A DNA stretch of 64,000 nt from assembly GCA_022791575.1 (NCBI GenBank), contig JAAVZI010000080.1, positions 1 to 64,000 of the forward strand. Direction: 5' to 3'. The first letter of the stretch is position 1. Each line of letters begins with the position of its first letter. Position numbers and translations under genes: made by a program. Under the pieces are notes generated by a model that did not search any database, was not told the origin of the DNA, and saw only the letters and a program-made list of their open reading frames with translations. Origin of the DNA: Lachnospiraceae bacterium. GTDB taxonomy: Bacteria > Bacillota > Clostridia > Lachnospirales > Lachnospiraceae. Below are positions 19,001 through 24,988 of this stretch, piece after piece.

Positions 19001-20899
19001 ATATATAATTTGACAGAGGATGGTAATTGGGAAAAAGAGCCGGTATTGCTTTCATTTAGCGGGATTGATTTGGAACAGTGGGGCAAAACATTTCTGGAAG
19101 ATCTGGAGCAGCTTCTAGATGCTTCTTATACGATACCCATATATCAGAGAGGCACGCTGTATAAGGAATTGGAACAGCTGATTGGCTGTAAGGAACGGCT
19201 GGCTGAAATTGTGAGCCGGGGGATAGACCTGGTGTTAGAGGTTGATAATCGTGTGACGAACGAAGCTTTGGACAGTGTCAGAGCTATATTGAAAGAAGAG
19301 CTCAGAGCCGATCTGACTGCGGCACGTTCCATAGGAGTGATCGCACAATATGATATAGAATCCAAGACACAGTGGACACAAGAGCTTTCTCCTGCACTCA
19401 GCGGCCGTTCTGTCTTTGAAAGTGAATCTCCGACCGGACAGCAGGAAGCAGTTAAGAGAGCCAATATTACAATACATAAGATTTCCCTAAGAAATGGCAG
19501 CGGTTATGCCAATATGGTACTAAGGACCAATGCCCCTCAGCTGCAGAAACAGATTCCTTTGAATCAGGTAGTGTTCACGGCAGACCAGCTGGAATATAAC
19601 AGAAGCAGGCAGGAAGAGGGCTATGAAGATTCGATGTGGCTGCAGTTTTTCCATCCGTTTGAACAAACCGATGGAATCACACTTGATTTTACAAGTGAAA
19701 TCCCGGCACCAGTTCCACTGCGTTTCTTTCCAGCATTACCAATTTTTCGAGGACATGATGCGAGAAAGTCATCCGAAGATATTACGAAAGGCTATCTATG
19801 GGATTACCGCCTGAAATATCAGTGGGAGGGCTATTCACAAGATACGTTGTTGCTGAAGGTTACACTGAATAATGCTGCAAAACTGCAGTGCCAGGCGGTA
19901 AATCGCAGAGACTTGTTCTTGTGCCTAGCACAGTATATGACCAATAGGGAACAAGTGTTCGGATTGTTAAATGGTTTTCGAAGCGGAAGGAAAGAGGAAC
20001 AGGCAGAACATGCACTACACAGCTATTTGACCTCTGCTGGGGAAATTGCCGATGCATGGGAAGAACATCTGGCTGTCCAATCTGCCCAAGAAGAGACGCT
20101 GCAGAAGACTGTATGGCGGCCGCAGACAGAGCTGACCTATTGGCTGAGTACGGATTTGATAGAACAGGAAGGGAAGATTTGCTATCGGGGAATTTTTGTG
20201 AGGCTGGAGGAAGAAAACAGCTTTCCTGCCCCCATACTTGCTGCCGCTGCTGCTAATGGGGAGCGTTATTTGCTTACACGGACGGAGAATGGACAGACAG
20301 CATTTTATTATGCATTTGAGGAGGGACATTACCCATTGGCTGCTGCATGTTTAGATTTTGAATTTGTTCTGCCCCAACTGGATCTTCTGAAATACCAGAA
20401 CGCAGCCAGCCAGCTGCAGATTTACCGCAATGATCAGCTGCTGGCAGAATATGGTATATCGGTTAGGGAGGCATTTCTATGTAAGACGCCGTTCGTACAC
20501 TGCCAGTCGGTAATTACCCCTATGCTGAATTATACGAAACCTTATGAGATCGGCGCATGGGACAATGACCCAGAACGCAATCCGATGAAGAAGATAGCAG
20601 AATCGCTACTAAAACCAGCGTCAGATATGAAGTTTAGTCTTCAGCTATCGGCAGGAGCACAAGTGGCGGATGGCGTTTATTTTCAGACGCCAATTGCTTT
20701 ACGGGCTGCGGCCTCTTATTCAGAAAATCTGGTCAAAGAGCTGATTACCGCAGTTTTGTCATGGAAAGCAGAAAACAGCCTGACGAATACCTCAAGACGA
20801 TATACGGTTATGCTGCTGCTTTTTTCGGAACAGGATCAAAAGCTGCCGATGTTATCTGTGAAGTATGTGATGGATGAAGAATCAGAATCGAATAATTAA
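10082..20899 (+). CDS. Giant 3605-residue protein with LysM-like modules, unknown function
   Basis: One unbroken frame of 10.8 kb with a strong G-rich ribosome site before ATG 10082. Residues 1 to about 1100 are dominated by alternating amphipathic strands (LVGSFNGKIILENQ, FGIGFKIGLGRKFSFG), suggesting a long beta-groove or beta-solenoid. I recall a loose likeness to DUF6603-type proteins, but this is unverified. LysM-like helix-pairs follow near 1380-1490, 1650-1700 and 2540-2830, for example RYTKAGDTLESAAAAERMEP and LEQIADKLGTSVQILGEMNQ. The C-terminal 700 residues match nothing I know. No signal peptide, membrane helix or wall-anchor motif is visible, which is odd for LysM repeats. It is the last gene of the operon; a 79-base gap separates it from the hydrolase gene. 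Confidence 0.75.
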   Translation: MADHRLPKAGSWREDETGYTLTGEAVSFEEMFAPLLPSRFLQNSVELIRGNSILGQVRIEEYSRIEKIVSKDREKENDGTTESNKCSLILDFSDTDFRREAEILGLNHQTAYGTVSLAEHQFELEVVSPLALEHVFEPLPVQVQSMGLHLSSAMRDSFVLDEKDRISGGYLFANSYIKGVETMCRMVCPLLHSRLNYSFTVLFEKGLTIEDGIRFLQEMFGISSAAAITLPDVFRIVTLKSMEIQINRLFQQNAGPSVSYIGIGIAAAEEWKPELPFVQLNRISAYWGIQFYSSTDDEGNKDYDLSGQLTASLRLGTSQKPLAWLQGTVYLPRYHMLFTLSDQEPPLPLDTLMQQYVGTAAESIAGHLQAFEIRVEICYPEKVFSANMQINDIWEFQLGDVTITLSSIEAEIAYTQEQLVGSFNGKIILENQEKKEAALALCAEYENKHWLLSGGLYYGTLNLPELILGFLKKEPSAWVRNIQMELTKLWMSFSTEQGHPYTIEAAIDSDWNIEVLGIRLNLGAQVRLERKRGEERAQAAGIIRSSETDMVYQIDISGYFKISSFLVQVSASISTSPQELPLYRFRISYRELYLEAAVVRAGTKENPHQALSIQLGGTTLGGLIEYFINLINPNLHYVLEAPWNLLNAVELSRLELLVDPTERTIRVLYHLDLDLKFVTIDRLGLCWNYGKSEDRLELILTGKFLGMSYGEEDPLTWDVLNESAPSPSNEEGTKLSIYYVALGQHIRGNTGDLKDIGSMVERLKEEMKPADVFTSAGQIIRTLSFDENSSWIIVLDFELSKLFRLKVLFHDPYVYGLSVTVEAEMLKGLMLEILYKKVTENIGMFKARLLLPEAYRTIETGVCSLTLGLIDVEIYTNGNFMIDLGFPHNQDFSNSFVIQVQLFTGEGGVYFGVLNSDTTSLVPAVTNGCFDPVVAFGIGFKIGLGRKFSFGPLKAGAALQAIALLEGVFARFLPADTSAESAFYYQVSGVVGITGLVYVDLDLCVIQLSLRLEASATVSFYMESCQPAQLQFTLSISASGKIKILFIKISFHFECKLSFSFELGKASVPPWQLAALLPSAGDGLVMQNALQRLDRKESSWKSHGKNLRQNQRAAITYRDRRKTEHTFDHNAKIQEPLLIDLKCLPIFSADGIGVNGVKGTPRQQLAFLLFVDNPKLMQDSRLLTCAANEESQNSFNRLLELVGFWILPEPERDYIGRLELRQLREKLEGSSAMDEWFTKEALEKLFAEEAVFRISAIPEGTAPEDYDGVFFPAFSQLVLENYDGVVRRLDAYHPVDGAFREYIENYFRKLNPNQPEYKKPADRGNESESFASLLFREYFYILSRLLVQHMEELMEDFPLPYEQPCSFRQLCEECNRITAVVEYEVRIHDTLTRVAEQFALLTEEIQFLNPDLQQELAQKQPGEMISIHLGMTPQAVALRNAKLVMQGGAAYTFSRIFVRAVKGESLFTIARAGQAVLEEVLEANWERHILQLGANLHIDGYTYENQLGLSLRELAAVFYTRFFAEENVYSAWYFDCISALNQNRTEDGTLLYPTEYGDMAEENAAVWTLLPGDTVFYLSRYLAWMSNPNEAFLQFESKLRGEAQVWVPEVDLIIEEETLSLLAERLLCDTARLSEMAGKAGILRPLAEVVVPGYVFTVPQEGCTLADAARNLGISLEELAEEIMDEPLILKSGEEEPLLYLPYVGAMEKRQLIETVKRYKNSLLEGELSRFFLSGTRLPVEIGSDRLDGLFVLSGQQWEAPVIETDVQQMATPINEEGGQIYGYRITKKEGEFSWLRLFSSGVVERDSNQAKLMRIEGIYEHNRAFEHHFDRKLGAVYMAAEEEELVYTFTDTQLSENYITNPLVPRMKSPLHEADIARKLPFRLNLSREISLVSQQRQLFEIHAENIAPEGCPVSLQRANREQTIELSGFTFGLLFPLIIRKKEGSTYEVVGTDCENCKNLLALLGSNICLEGVTMMYSSSLVDRRPEGLQGIQQENPAVLIKKNLSRETKHVFLAERMGESLKETFGYVADPRQCRSFLKLLWQCSTIGGEGYWLELGEVLPESLFIEETSARIWVLAQAQGEKLYPFFNCLSVPAGQAALAADTYLYCQTLYTTSSLIKTGYHGFEWELWAAEEAQAENLFSIISCQLCETDAYEASTQSEPLFPEAGEEGEKEVWKYARILPLLSYYKGEVRDVEGLPKRSKSPYTPVTEETEKQPRIQLMFRDILGNMAAISPEYQLSLPVKYTDELISPVVLPFAKAYYTVCAGLFSIIIQSRMPAEELWKSREELAGSRERFAEAYYQYIQEDVTAEIYSVLLAEPLKVDHLELAEFAAAGYLMCHCFARLSSAGIAVTEEQHTLESFSHAHMVSLEELTEENANQKVQDLFGEPVLLPEFVFFPDSYTLAKLIPVPEEELSAVMELPFNQKQPLKEGIYLRIRERQIEIGNIRSFAELSELCNASIEDLVTGNERTKGILCQNCVFLYEDFEVEVTEPEVISLLDIVYTFYYEYHISVSSQELVMHNAAEPVLAQGAVLSYHTRYTKAGDTLESAAAAERMEPAKLIEMNRDTEKLYTAGTRLLRAQRKLDLGNPLAKRTVSEVADLYDICPKELLAYNSGRTLADKAVLQSRTYLTVPEDELLRLPYYAQRESLEQIADKLGTSVQILGEMNQDMPIFAGNGQVITMGEQQIVLSKKRMSIREVCGMFTPAVSLEQLLAVVQERTDLLKERALLLVPLWQLQEDSSITGLCRLSGLRIREFAEANAPLQILRSGVLVTCGSQSVVTTESDNLLVLARRLSTQKELITPQMILEANQELVLFRQGACLLLTVKQMEKSGPLIAQQKLEGLFALDTECRVYRNKELVHKQLQQSEHMFCSKIKLPVMTSKNENGELSADAFIKELENALPHVKVASGGKEHLWGLVTGDTGSHQGVEALHVRKGAVHTSTEGQRELPRYFSLRPLNTMTESRVDQEIYNLTEDGNWEKEPVLLSFSGIDLEQWGKTFLEDLEQLLDASYTIPIYQRGTLYKELEQLIGCKERLAEIVSRGIDLVLEVDNRVTNEALDSVRAILKEELRADLTAARSIGVIAQYDIESKTQWTQELSPALSGRSVFESESPTGQQEAVKRANITIHKISLRNGSGYANMVLRTNAPQLQKQIPLNQVVFTADQLEYNRSRQEEGYEDSMWLQFFHPFEQTDGITLDFTSEIPAPVPLRFFPALPIFRGHDARKSSEDITKGYLWDYRLKYQWEGYSQDTLLLKVTLNNAAKLQCQAVNRRDLFLCLAQYMTNREQVFGLLNGFRSGRKEEQAEHALHSYLTSAGEIADAWEEHLAVQSAQEETLQKTVWRPQTELTYWLSTDLIEQEGKICYRGIFVRLEEENSFPAPILAAAAANGERYLLTRTENGQTAFYYAFEEGHYPLAAACLDFEFVLPQLDLLKYQNAASQLQIYRNDQLLAEYGISVREAFLCKTPFVHCQSVITPMLNYTKPYEIGAWDNDPERNPMKKIAESLLKPASDMKFSLQLSAGAQVADGVYFQTPIALRAAASYSENLVKELITAVLSWKAENSLTNTSRRYTVMLLLFSEQDQKLPMLSVKYVMDEESESNN

Positions 20900-20924
20900 T
20901 ATAGTAAATTCAGAAAAAATAAGG

Positions 20925-21400
20925 TATAATACGACATAGATTTCACAATCATCTAAAATCATTTAATAGGTGATTGCAAAGTCGTATTCCAGGCGACGAG
21001 TTTGAACAAATTGTCCCCGATTTTATATCGGGGAATTACCTTAATACAAAAATTCCGCTCAAAGAAGTTGATTGGACATGAGGAGGGACCCACGAAGTGG
21101 GAGGAGTCCTGGTGTCAGTACTTAATTCGCTACATTTTTGTATCTATTGCCCAAACTCTGGCATTGAAATAAGAGTTTTGCAAATGCCTGAGATATTAAT
21201 TAGGTGATGGCGAAAGCCGGAATTAAAGTAATAACTTTAGAACATACATACAATAATACTTATCAAATACATTGTATGTATTGCCTAAAATCTGCCTAAG
21301 ATTATAAAGTTTTATAATGATTTAAGATATTAATATTCACATTTAAAAACTATATTTTCAAAGTTATCTTTAAATCAGACCTTGCAATCACCAAAGATAT
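20925..21400 (+). ncRNA. Hairpin-rich gene-free stretch, possible structured RNA
   Basis: A TATAAT at 20925-20930 (no good -35) is followed at once by nested pairing: TACGAC (20929-20934) with GTCGTA near 20981-20986, enclosing CAATCATCT with AGGTGATTG. Further on are CCCCGA/TCGGGG (about 21015-21032), CCCACGAAGTGGG (about 21089-21101), GGCGAAAGCC (21208-21217) and ACATACAAT/ATTGTATGT (about 21245-21280). No ORF fits. I could not match it to a riboswitch, intron, tmRNA or RNase P RNA. The 3' end is not clear. Confidence 0.35.
20969..21392. repeat. Inverted repeat GGTGATTGCAA ... TTGCAATCACC
   Basis: GGTGATTGCAA at 20969-20979 recurs inverted as TTGCAATCACC at 21382-21392, and the pairing extends inward by GTC after one mismatch. 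The same TTGCAATCACC string appears again near 52821-52831. The repeats bracket most of the hairpin-rich stretch and could be the ends of a small non-coding element. Confidence 0.4.
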
Positions 21401-21520
21401 ATAACAATAGTTTACCATTATTTGGAGATTGTTACAAGTCACGGACTAGACCTGGGCTTAATTTTACAGCATTTGTAGACATAAGTGTAAAAGTGTAAGA
21501 ATAGCGATGCGTTTAGAGTA

Positions 21521-21549
21521 TTGACATTAACATTAAAAAATATTATGAT
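21521..21549 (+). promoter_or_regulatory. Promoter of the GGDEF gene
   Basis: TTGACA (21521-21526), 17 bases, TATGAT (21544-21549), 70 bases before the ATG at 21619. The stretch 21400-21520 before it shows no gene. Confidence 0.65.
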
Positions 21550-21618
21550 TAACAAATAAGGAAATTTTTGGCAGAATGAAGAAAAATCTGATTGTAATTA
21601 TTAAAGGAAGGGTTAACA

Positions 21619-22908
21619 ATGACAGATAAAGAATTTATTTTGTCGGTCTATTTTGAGGATTTAATCAAAGTAGCCAAAGTCAATTTATTTACTGGTGAAT
21701 ATAAATTTGTTAAGCTAATAGAACATGAAAAGGAATTAGGCTGTCTTGAGACAAAAACAATTAATGGCTATGTAGATCGAATAATAGAGAATCAGCTGAT
21801 ACATCCCGATGATGTGGAGCGGTATCGGTTTCATCTGGATCTGAACAATATTCGCAGCAAGCTTTTTCAATACCGCCGGGAGAAGATGGTCTATAGTTTT
21901 CGCAGAAAAATGGGAGAAATATATTGTTGGGTCACTTTGGAAATTCTAATTCCCAAGAATTTTTCACAAGAGAATCCTTGGATTGTATTTAGTTGGAAGG
22001 ATTCTGACAGTGACAGTCGTGCGATGGAGGATTCGCTGAATATTCTGTCGATGATTTTTCACAAGATTCTAAAGGTGAATCTGACAGATGATACATATGA
22101 GGAAATTAAGATTTATAATGAGGAAATGACAGAAGCTTATGGATTTTCGATTATATTTTCTGAGTGGCTGCACACATTTGCAGAGCTAGGCTTTGTATTT
22201 AAAGAAGACCTGGAGGAATATCATAAGTTTACGGATTTAGATTATCTGAAAAATCATTTTTTGACAAGTAAAGATTGTGTTCGCTGCCGTTATCGTAGAA
22301 AAATCAATGAGAAATTTCGATGGGTCACGTTGGAAATTCTTCCTGGTATTGAATATACGGACGAGGAGCAGATTGTTATGCTTTATATCCGTGATATTCA
22401 TGATAGTTATATTGCAGAGCTGCATTATAAGAAGGAATTGGAATATTATTGTAACTATGATACTTTGACGGGAATCTGGAACCGTTACTATTATGACAAA
22501 TGTCGTTCAGAATATGATAGGAGGCAAAATAAGAAAAGACTTGCTGTCATCTTTGCAGATATTAATGGTTTAAAATATGTGAATGATACATATGGGCATT
22601 CCAAAGGAGATGAGTATATTCAGTCATTTGTTAGACTACTTGCCGATTCGTTTGGTAAAAATTCTTGTTTTCGAATCAGTGGTGATGAATTTTTAGTCAT
22701 TTGTGAAAGAATAGAGAAAGAAGAATTTCTACAAAAGTTTGAAGAATTTCATGCAATATTGCAGAATCAGCCGCAGCCTATGGCTTCTATTGGCTGGTCA
22801 TGGAAAGATATGCCAGAACGTCTTGAAACCTTGGTCAGTGAGGCGGAACAGGAAATGTATATGGACAAACAGGAGTTCTATAGAAGATTTCCAGACTTAG
22901 TAAGATAA
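21619..22908 (+). CDS. Diguanylate cyclase (GGDEF domain) with two PAS-like sensor segments
   Basis: A 429-residue protein. The C-terminal part from about residue 282 (YDTLTGIWNRYYYD) is a GGDEF domain, which makes cyclic di-GMP from two GTP. The active loop reads SGDEF (residues 354-358), a variant found in active enzymes. Residues 20-270 hold two similar halves, each with a segment like YRRKxxEKFRWVTLEIL (near 95 and near 225), suggesting two PAS-like sensor folds. No membrane helix, so it is cytosolic. No inhibitory RxxD site was seen before the loop. It is a single-gene unit ending at a strong shared terminator. Confidence 0.88.
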   Translation: MTDKEFILSVYFEDLIKVAKVNLFTGEYKFVKLIEHEKELGCLETKTINGYVDRIIENQLIHPDDVERYRFHLDLNNIRSKLFQYRREKMVYSFRRKMGEIYCWVTLEILIPKNFSQENPWIVFSWKDSDSDSRAMEDSLNILSMIFHKILKVNLTDDTYEEIKIYNEEMTEAYGFSIIFSEWLHTFAELGFVFKEDLEEYHKFTDLDYLKNHFLTSKDCVRCRYRRKINEKFRWVTLEILPGIEYTDEEQIVMLYIRDIHDSYIAELHYKKELEYYCNYDTLTGIWNRYYYDKCRSEYDRRQNKKRLAVIFADINGLKYVNDTYGHSKGDEYIQSFVRLLADSFGKNSCFRISGDEFLVICERIEKEEFLQKFEEFHAILQNQPQPMASIGWSWKDMPERLETLVSEAEQEMYMDKQEFYRRFPDLVR

Positions 22909-22910
22909 GC

Positions 22911-22964
22911 AATCAAATGCAAAACACCTGACAATTTGTAGTGCCAGGTGTTTTGCATTTGATT
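22911..22964. terminator. Two-way terminator between convergent genes
   Basis: A perfect 20-base stem (22911-22930 with 22945-22964) with A and T tracts on its flanks serves both the GGDEF gene and the opposing chemotaxis receptor gene. Confidence 0.85.
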
Positions 22965-22984
22965 TGCCAATTTATTTAAACGAA

Positions 22985-24682
22985 CTACTGCATTAATTCA
23001 AATTTTCCAACCAGTTCATCCAGCATAGTTGCCTGAGCAGATAATTCTTCACTGGTAGCAGAAGCTTCTTCAGCAGTTGCAGCATTGCTCTGTACAACTC
23101 CGGAAATCTGATTCACTCCGATTTCTGCCTGACGCATTGCTTCAGCCTGATCTTCCATCATTACTTTTAGATCTTTGGAGAAATCAGCAATCTGCTTGAT
23201 TCCATCTACTACCGATACAATGGCATCGGAAGCACGCTCAGCAGCACTGTTGCCCTCTGTAACTTCCTTAATAGACGCTTCAATCAACTCTCTGGTATCT
23301 ACAGCAGCCTGTGCACTCTGATCAGCCAGGTCACGGATCTGGTCTGCAACTACAGCAAAACCTCGTCCTGATTCACCAGCTCTTGCAGCCTCAATAGAAG
23401 CATTCAGCGATAGGAGGTTGGTCTGTGATGCGATAGATTCAATCTCAGAAATAATGTTTCCAATTCTTGTAGAAGCATCATTAATTCGTTCCATAGCAGC
23501 CATCATAGTATTCATTTCTTCACGGCTGTGATCAGCTTCTGATGCATACTGCTGCGCTTTTATGTAAGATTCATCTGCACTCTCTGCACTCTTTTCCATA
23601 GTAGTAGTAATATCCGCAATAGTTGCATGTAATTCCTGTACTGCATTTGCTTGGTCAGTGGCACCTTCGGCAAGAGACTGAGAAGCATTGGCAAGTTCAT
23701 TAGAACCTGCAGATACCTGATTGGATGCTTCGCCAATGGATAATAATGTTTCAGTCATCTGGTCTCTTAATACACACATAGACTCATGCAGCTTCTGGAA
23801 ATCACCAGTGTATTTTCTTTCGATTTTAGATTCAATGGCATAATTTCCACCAGCCATTTCACCAAGAACTTCTTCTATATCATGAATAATAAGATTCAGG
23901 TTTGCTGCCATTTCTCTTGCATCCTCGCCCATATCTTGTACTTCATCACCAGTATTGACTTCAGGGAAAGGAGTGGTAAGATCTCCATTTGCAAATGTTT
24001 TGAGTCTTTCGCCAAGATCACCCAAAGGAGCAGCAATACTTTTGGAAATGCTTTTTCCAATTTTGGTAGATAAGAATAATGCAAGACTAATTACAAGCAC
24101 AATTGCAGCTGATAGGATCCAACCAATAATATTAAGCAAAGTGGATAGACTGCTTCCTTCATCTACTTTCACTTCTAACAGAGAATCCAGCTTATCATAA
24201 ATACTGTTATAAACTCCGGATAATTCGGAAAGAGCAATATCCTGTGCTTCCTTACATTTTTCACGGTCTGTGGTAGCACCAAGATTCATAATCTTAGTAT
24301 CTAATGGCCAATAGGTTTCTAATTCTGCTTTAATTTCATCATAAGTCTGACGGCCTTCGTCAGATACGATCGTTTCTTCTACCTTTGCAAAAGATTCTTC
24401 AAAGGCCTCTTTTACTTCGGCATGCTGTTTCACAACAGACTCAATGGCATCTACATCATCATAGCCGATTGCAGCACGAAGGGAAGAACGGACATCGGCA
24501 AATTCGAACATCGCCTTTCCAATATCTCCCTGAGCAAAACCAAAGTTGGTTAATGCATAAGAATACCGGTTGGAAATCACAATCAGCGCAATTAGAGAAA
24601 TAACTGCTGCTATTGCTGAAAGGATTGCCACTTTAACAATAGATGCTGTTAGTTTTTTTTCAATTCTTTCCTTTTTGTTCAT
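22985..24682 (-). CDS. Methyl-accepting chemotaxis protein
   Basis: A 565-residue receptor. The first membrane helix is at about residues 13-35 and the second at about 182-208. The region between them is a mostly helical extracellular sensor of about 145 residues, like a four-helix-bundle domain. A HAMP segment follows (about 209-265), then a long coiled coil with the conserved signalling tip near IESIASQTNLLSLNASIEAA. It should pass a ligand signal to CheA/CheW; none of those partners is in the window. There is no C-terminal CheR-docking pentapeptide; it ends KFELMQ. GAGAGGAG precedes the ATG. Confidence 0.95.
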   Translation of the reverse strand: MNKKERIEKKLTASIVKVAILSAIAAVISLIALIVISNRYSYALTNFGFAQGDIGKAMFEFADVRSSLRAAIGYDDVDAIESVVKQHAEVKEAFEESFAKVEETIVSDEGRQTYDEIKAELETYWPLDTKIMNLGATTDREKCKEAQDIALSELSGVYNSIYDKLDSLLEVKVDEGSSLSTLLNIIGWILSAAIVLVISLALFLSTKIGKSISKSIAAPLGDLGERLKTFANGDLTTPFPEVNTGDEVQDMGEDAREMAANLNLIIHDIEEVLGEMAGGNYAIESKIERKYTGDFQKLHESMCVLRDQMTETLLSIGEASNQVSAGSNELANASQSLAEGATDQANAVQELHATIADITTTMEKSAESADESYIKAQQYASEADHSREEMNTMMAAMERINDASTRIGNIISEIESIASQTNLLSLNASIEAARAGESGRGFAVVADQIRDLADQSAQAAVDTRELIEASIKEVTEGNSAAERASDAIVSVVDGIKQIADFSKDLKVMMEDQAEAMRQAEIGVNQISGVVQSNAATAEEASATSEELSAQATMLDELVGKFELMQ

Positions 24683-24851
24683 AACAAATAAAACTCCTCT
24701 CAGTTGCTTAACAACTTTTCTTTTGACATATTAACCCTATCCATTATTTTTCATTTTTCTCTGAAGTGAAAGCGGATTGAACGATTCTTCTCTAATTCTA
24801 ATGCACCTGAACCTCAGGAGTCATTTCAAAATAATAAATAACATTGATTCT

Positions 24852-24880
24852 ATTATACTCCATGTTTTAGAATTATTCAA
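24852..24880 (-). promoter_or_regulatory. Promoter of the chemotaxis receptor gene
   Basis: On the minus strand TTGAAT (24880-24875), 17 bases, TATAAT (24857-24852). It leaves a leader of about 165 bases that contains a small CCTGA/TCAGG hairpin. Confidence 0.65.
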
Positions 24881-24900
24881 GAGCAAAAAGTACAGATTCG

Positions 24901-24929
24901 TTGACTTTCTGTACAACTTATTGTATAAT
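24901..24929 (+). promoter_or_regulatory. Promoter of the glycyl radical enzyme operon
   Basis: TTGACT (24901-24906), 17 bases, TATAAT (24924-24929). It is back to back with the receptor promoter. Confidence 0.7.
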
Positions 24930-24988
24930 ATAACCAATCGTAAATAGGAATGAAATATACATAAAAATTAAGTAAAGGAGAGGTTAAT

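Noticed and set aside
20925-21618. Cyclic di-GMP riboswitch or group I/II intron before the GGDEF gene
   Set aside because: No cyclic di-GMP aptamer core was found, and neither a group II domain V nor an ordered set of group I core elements could be placed.
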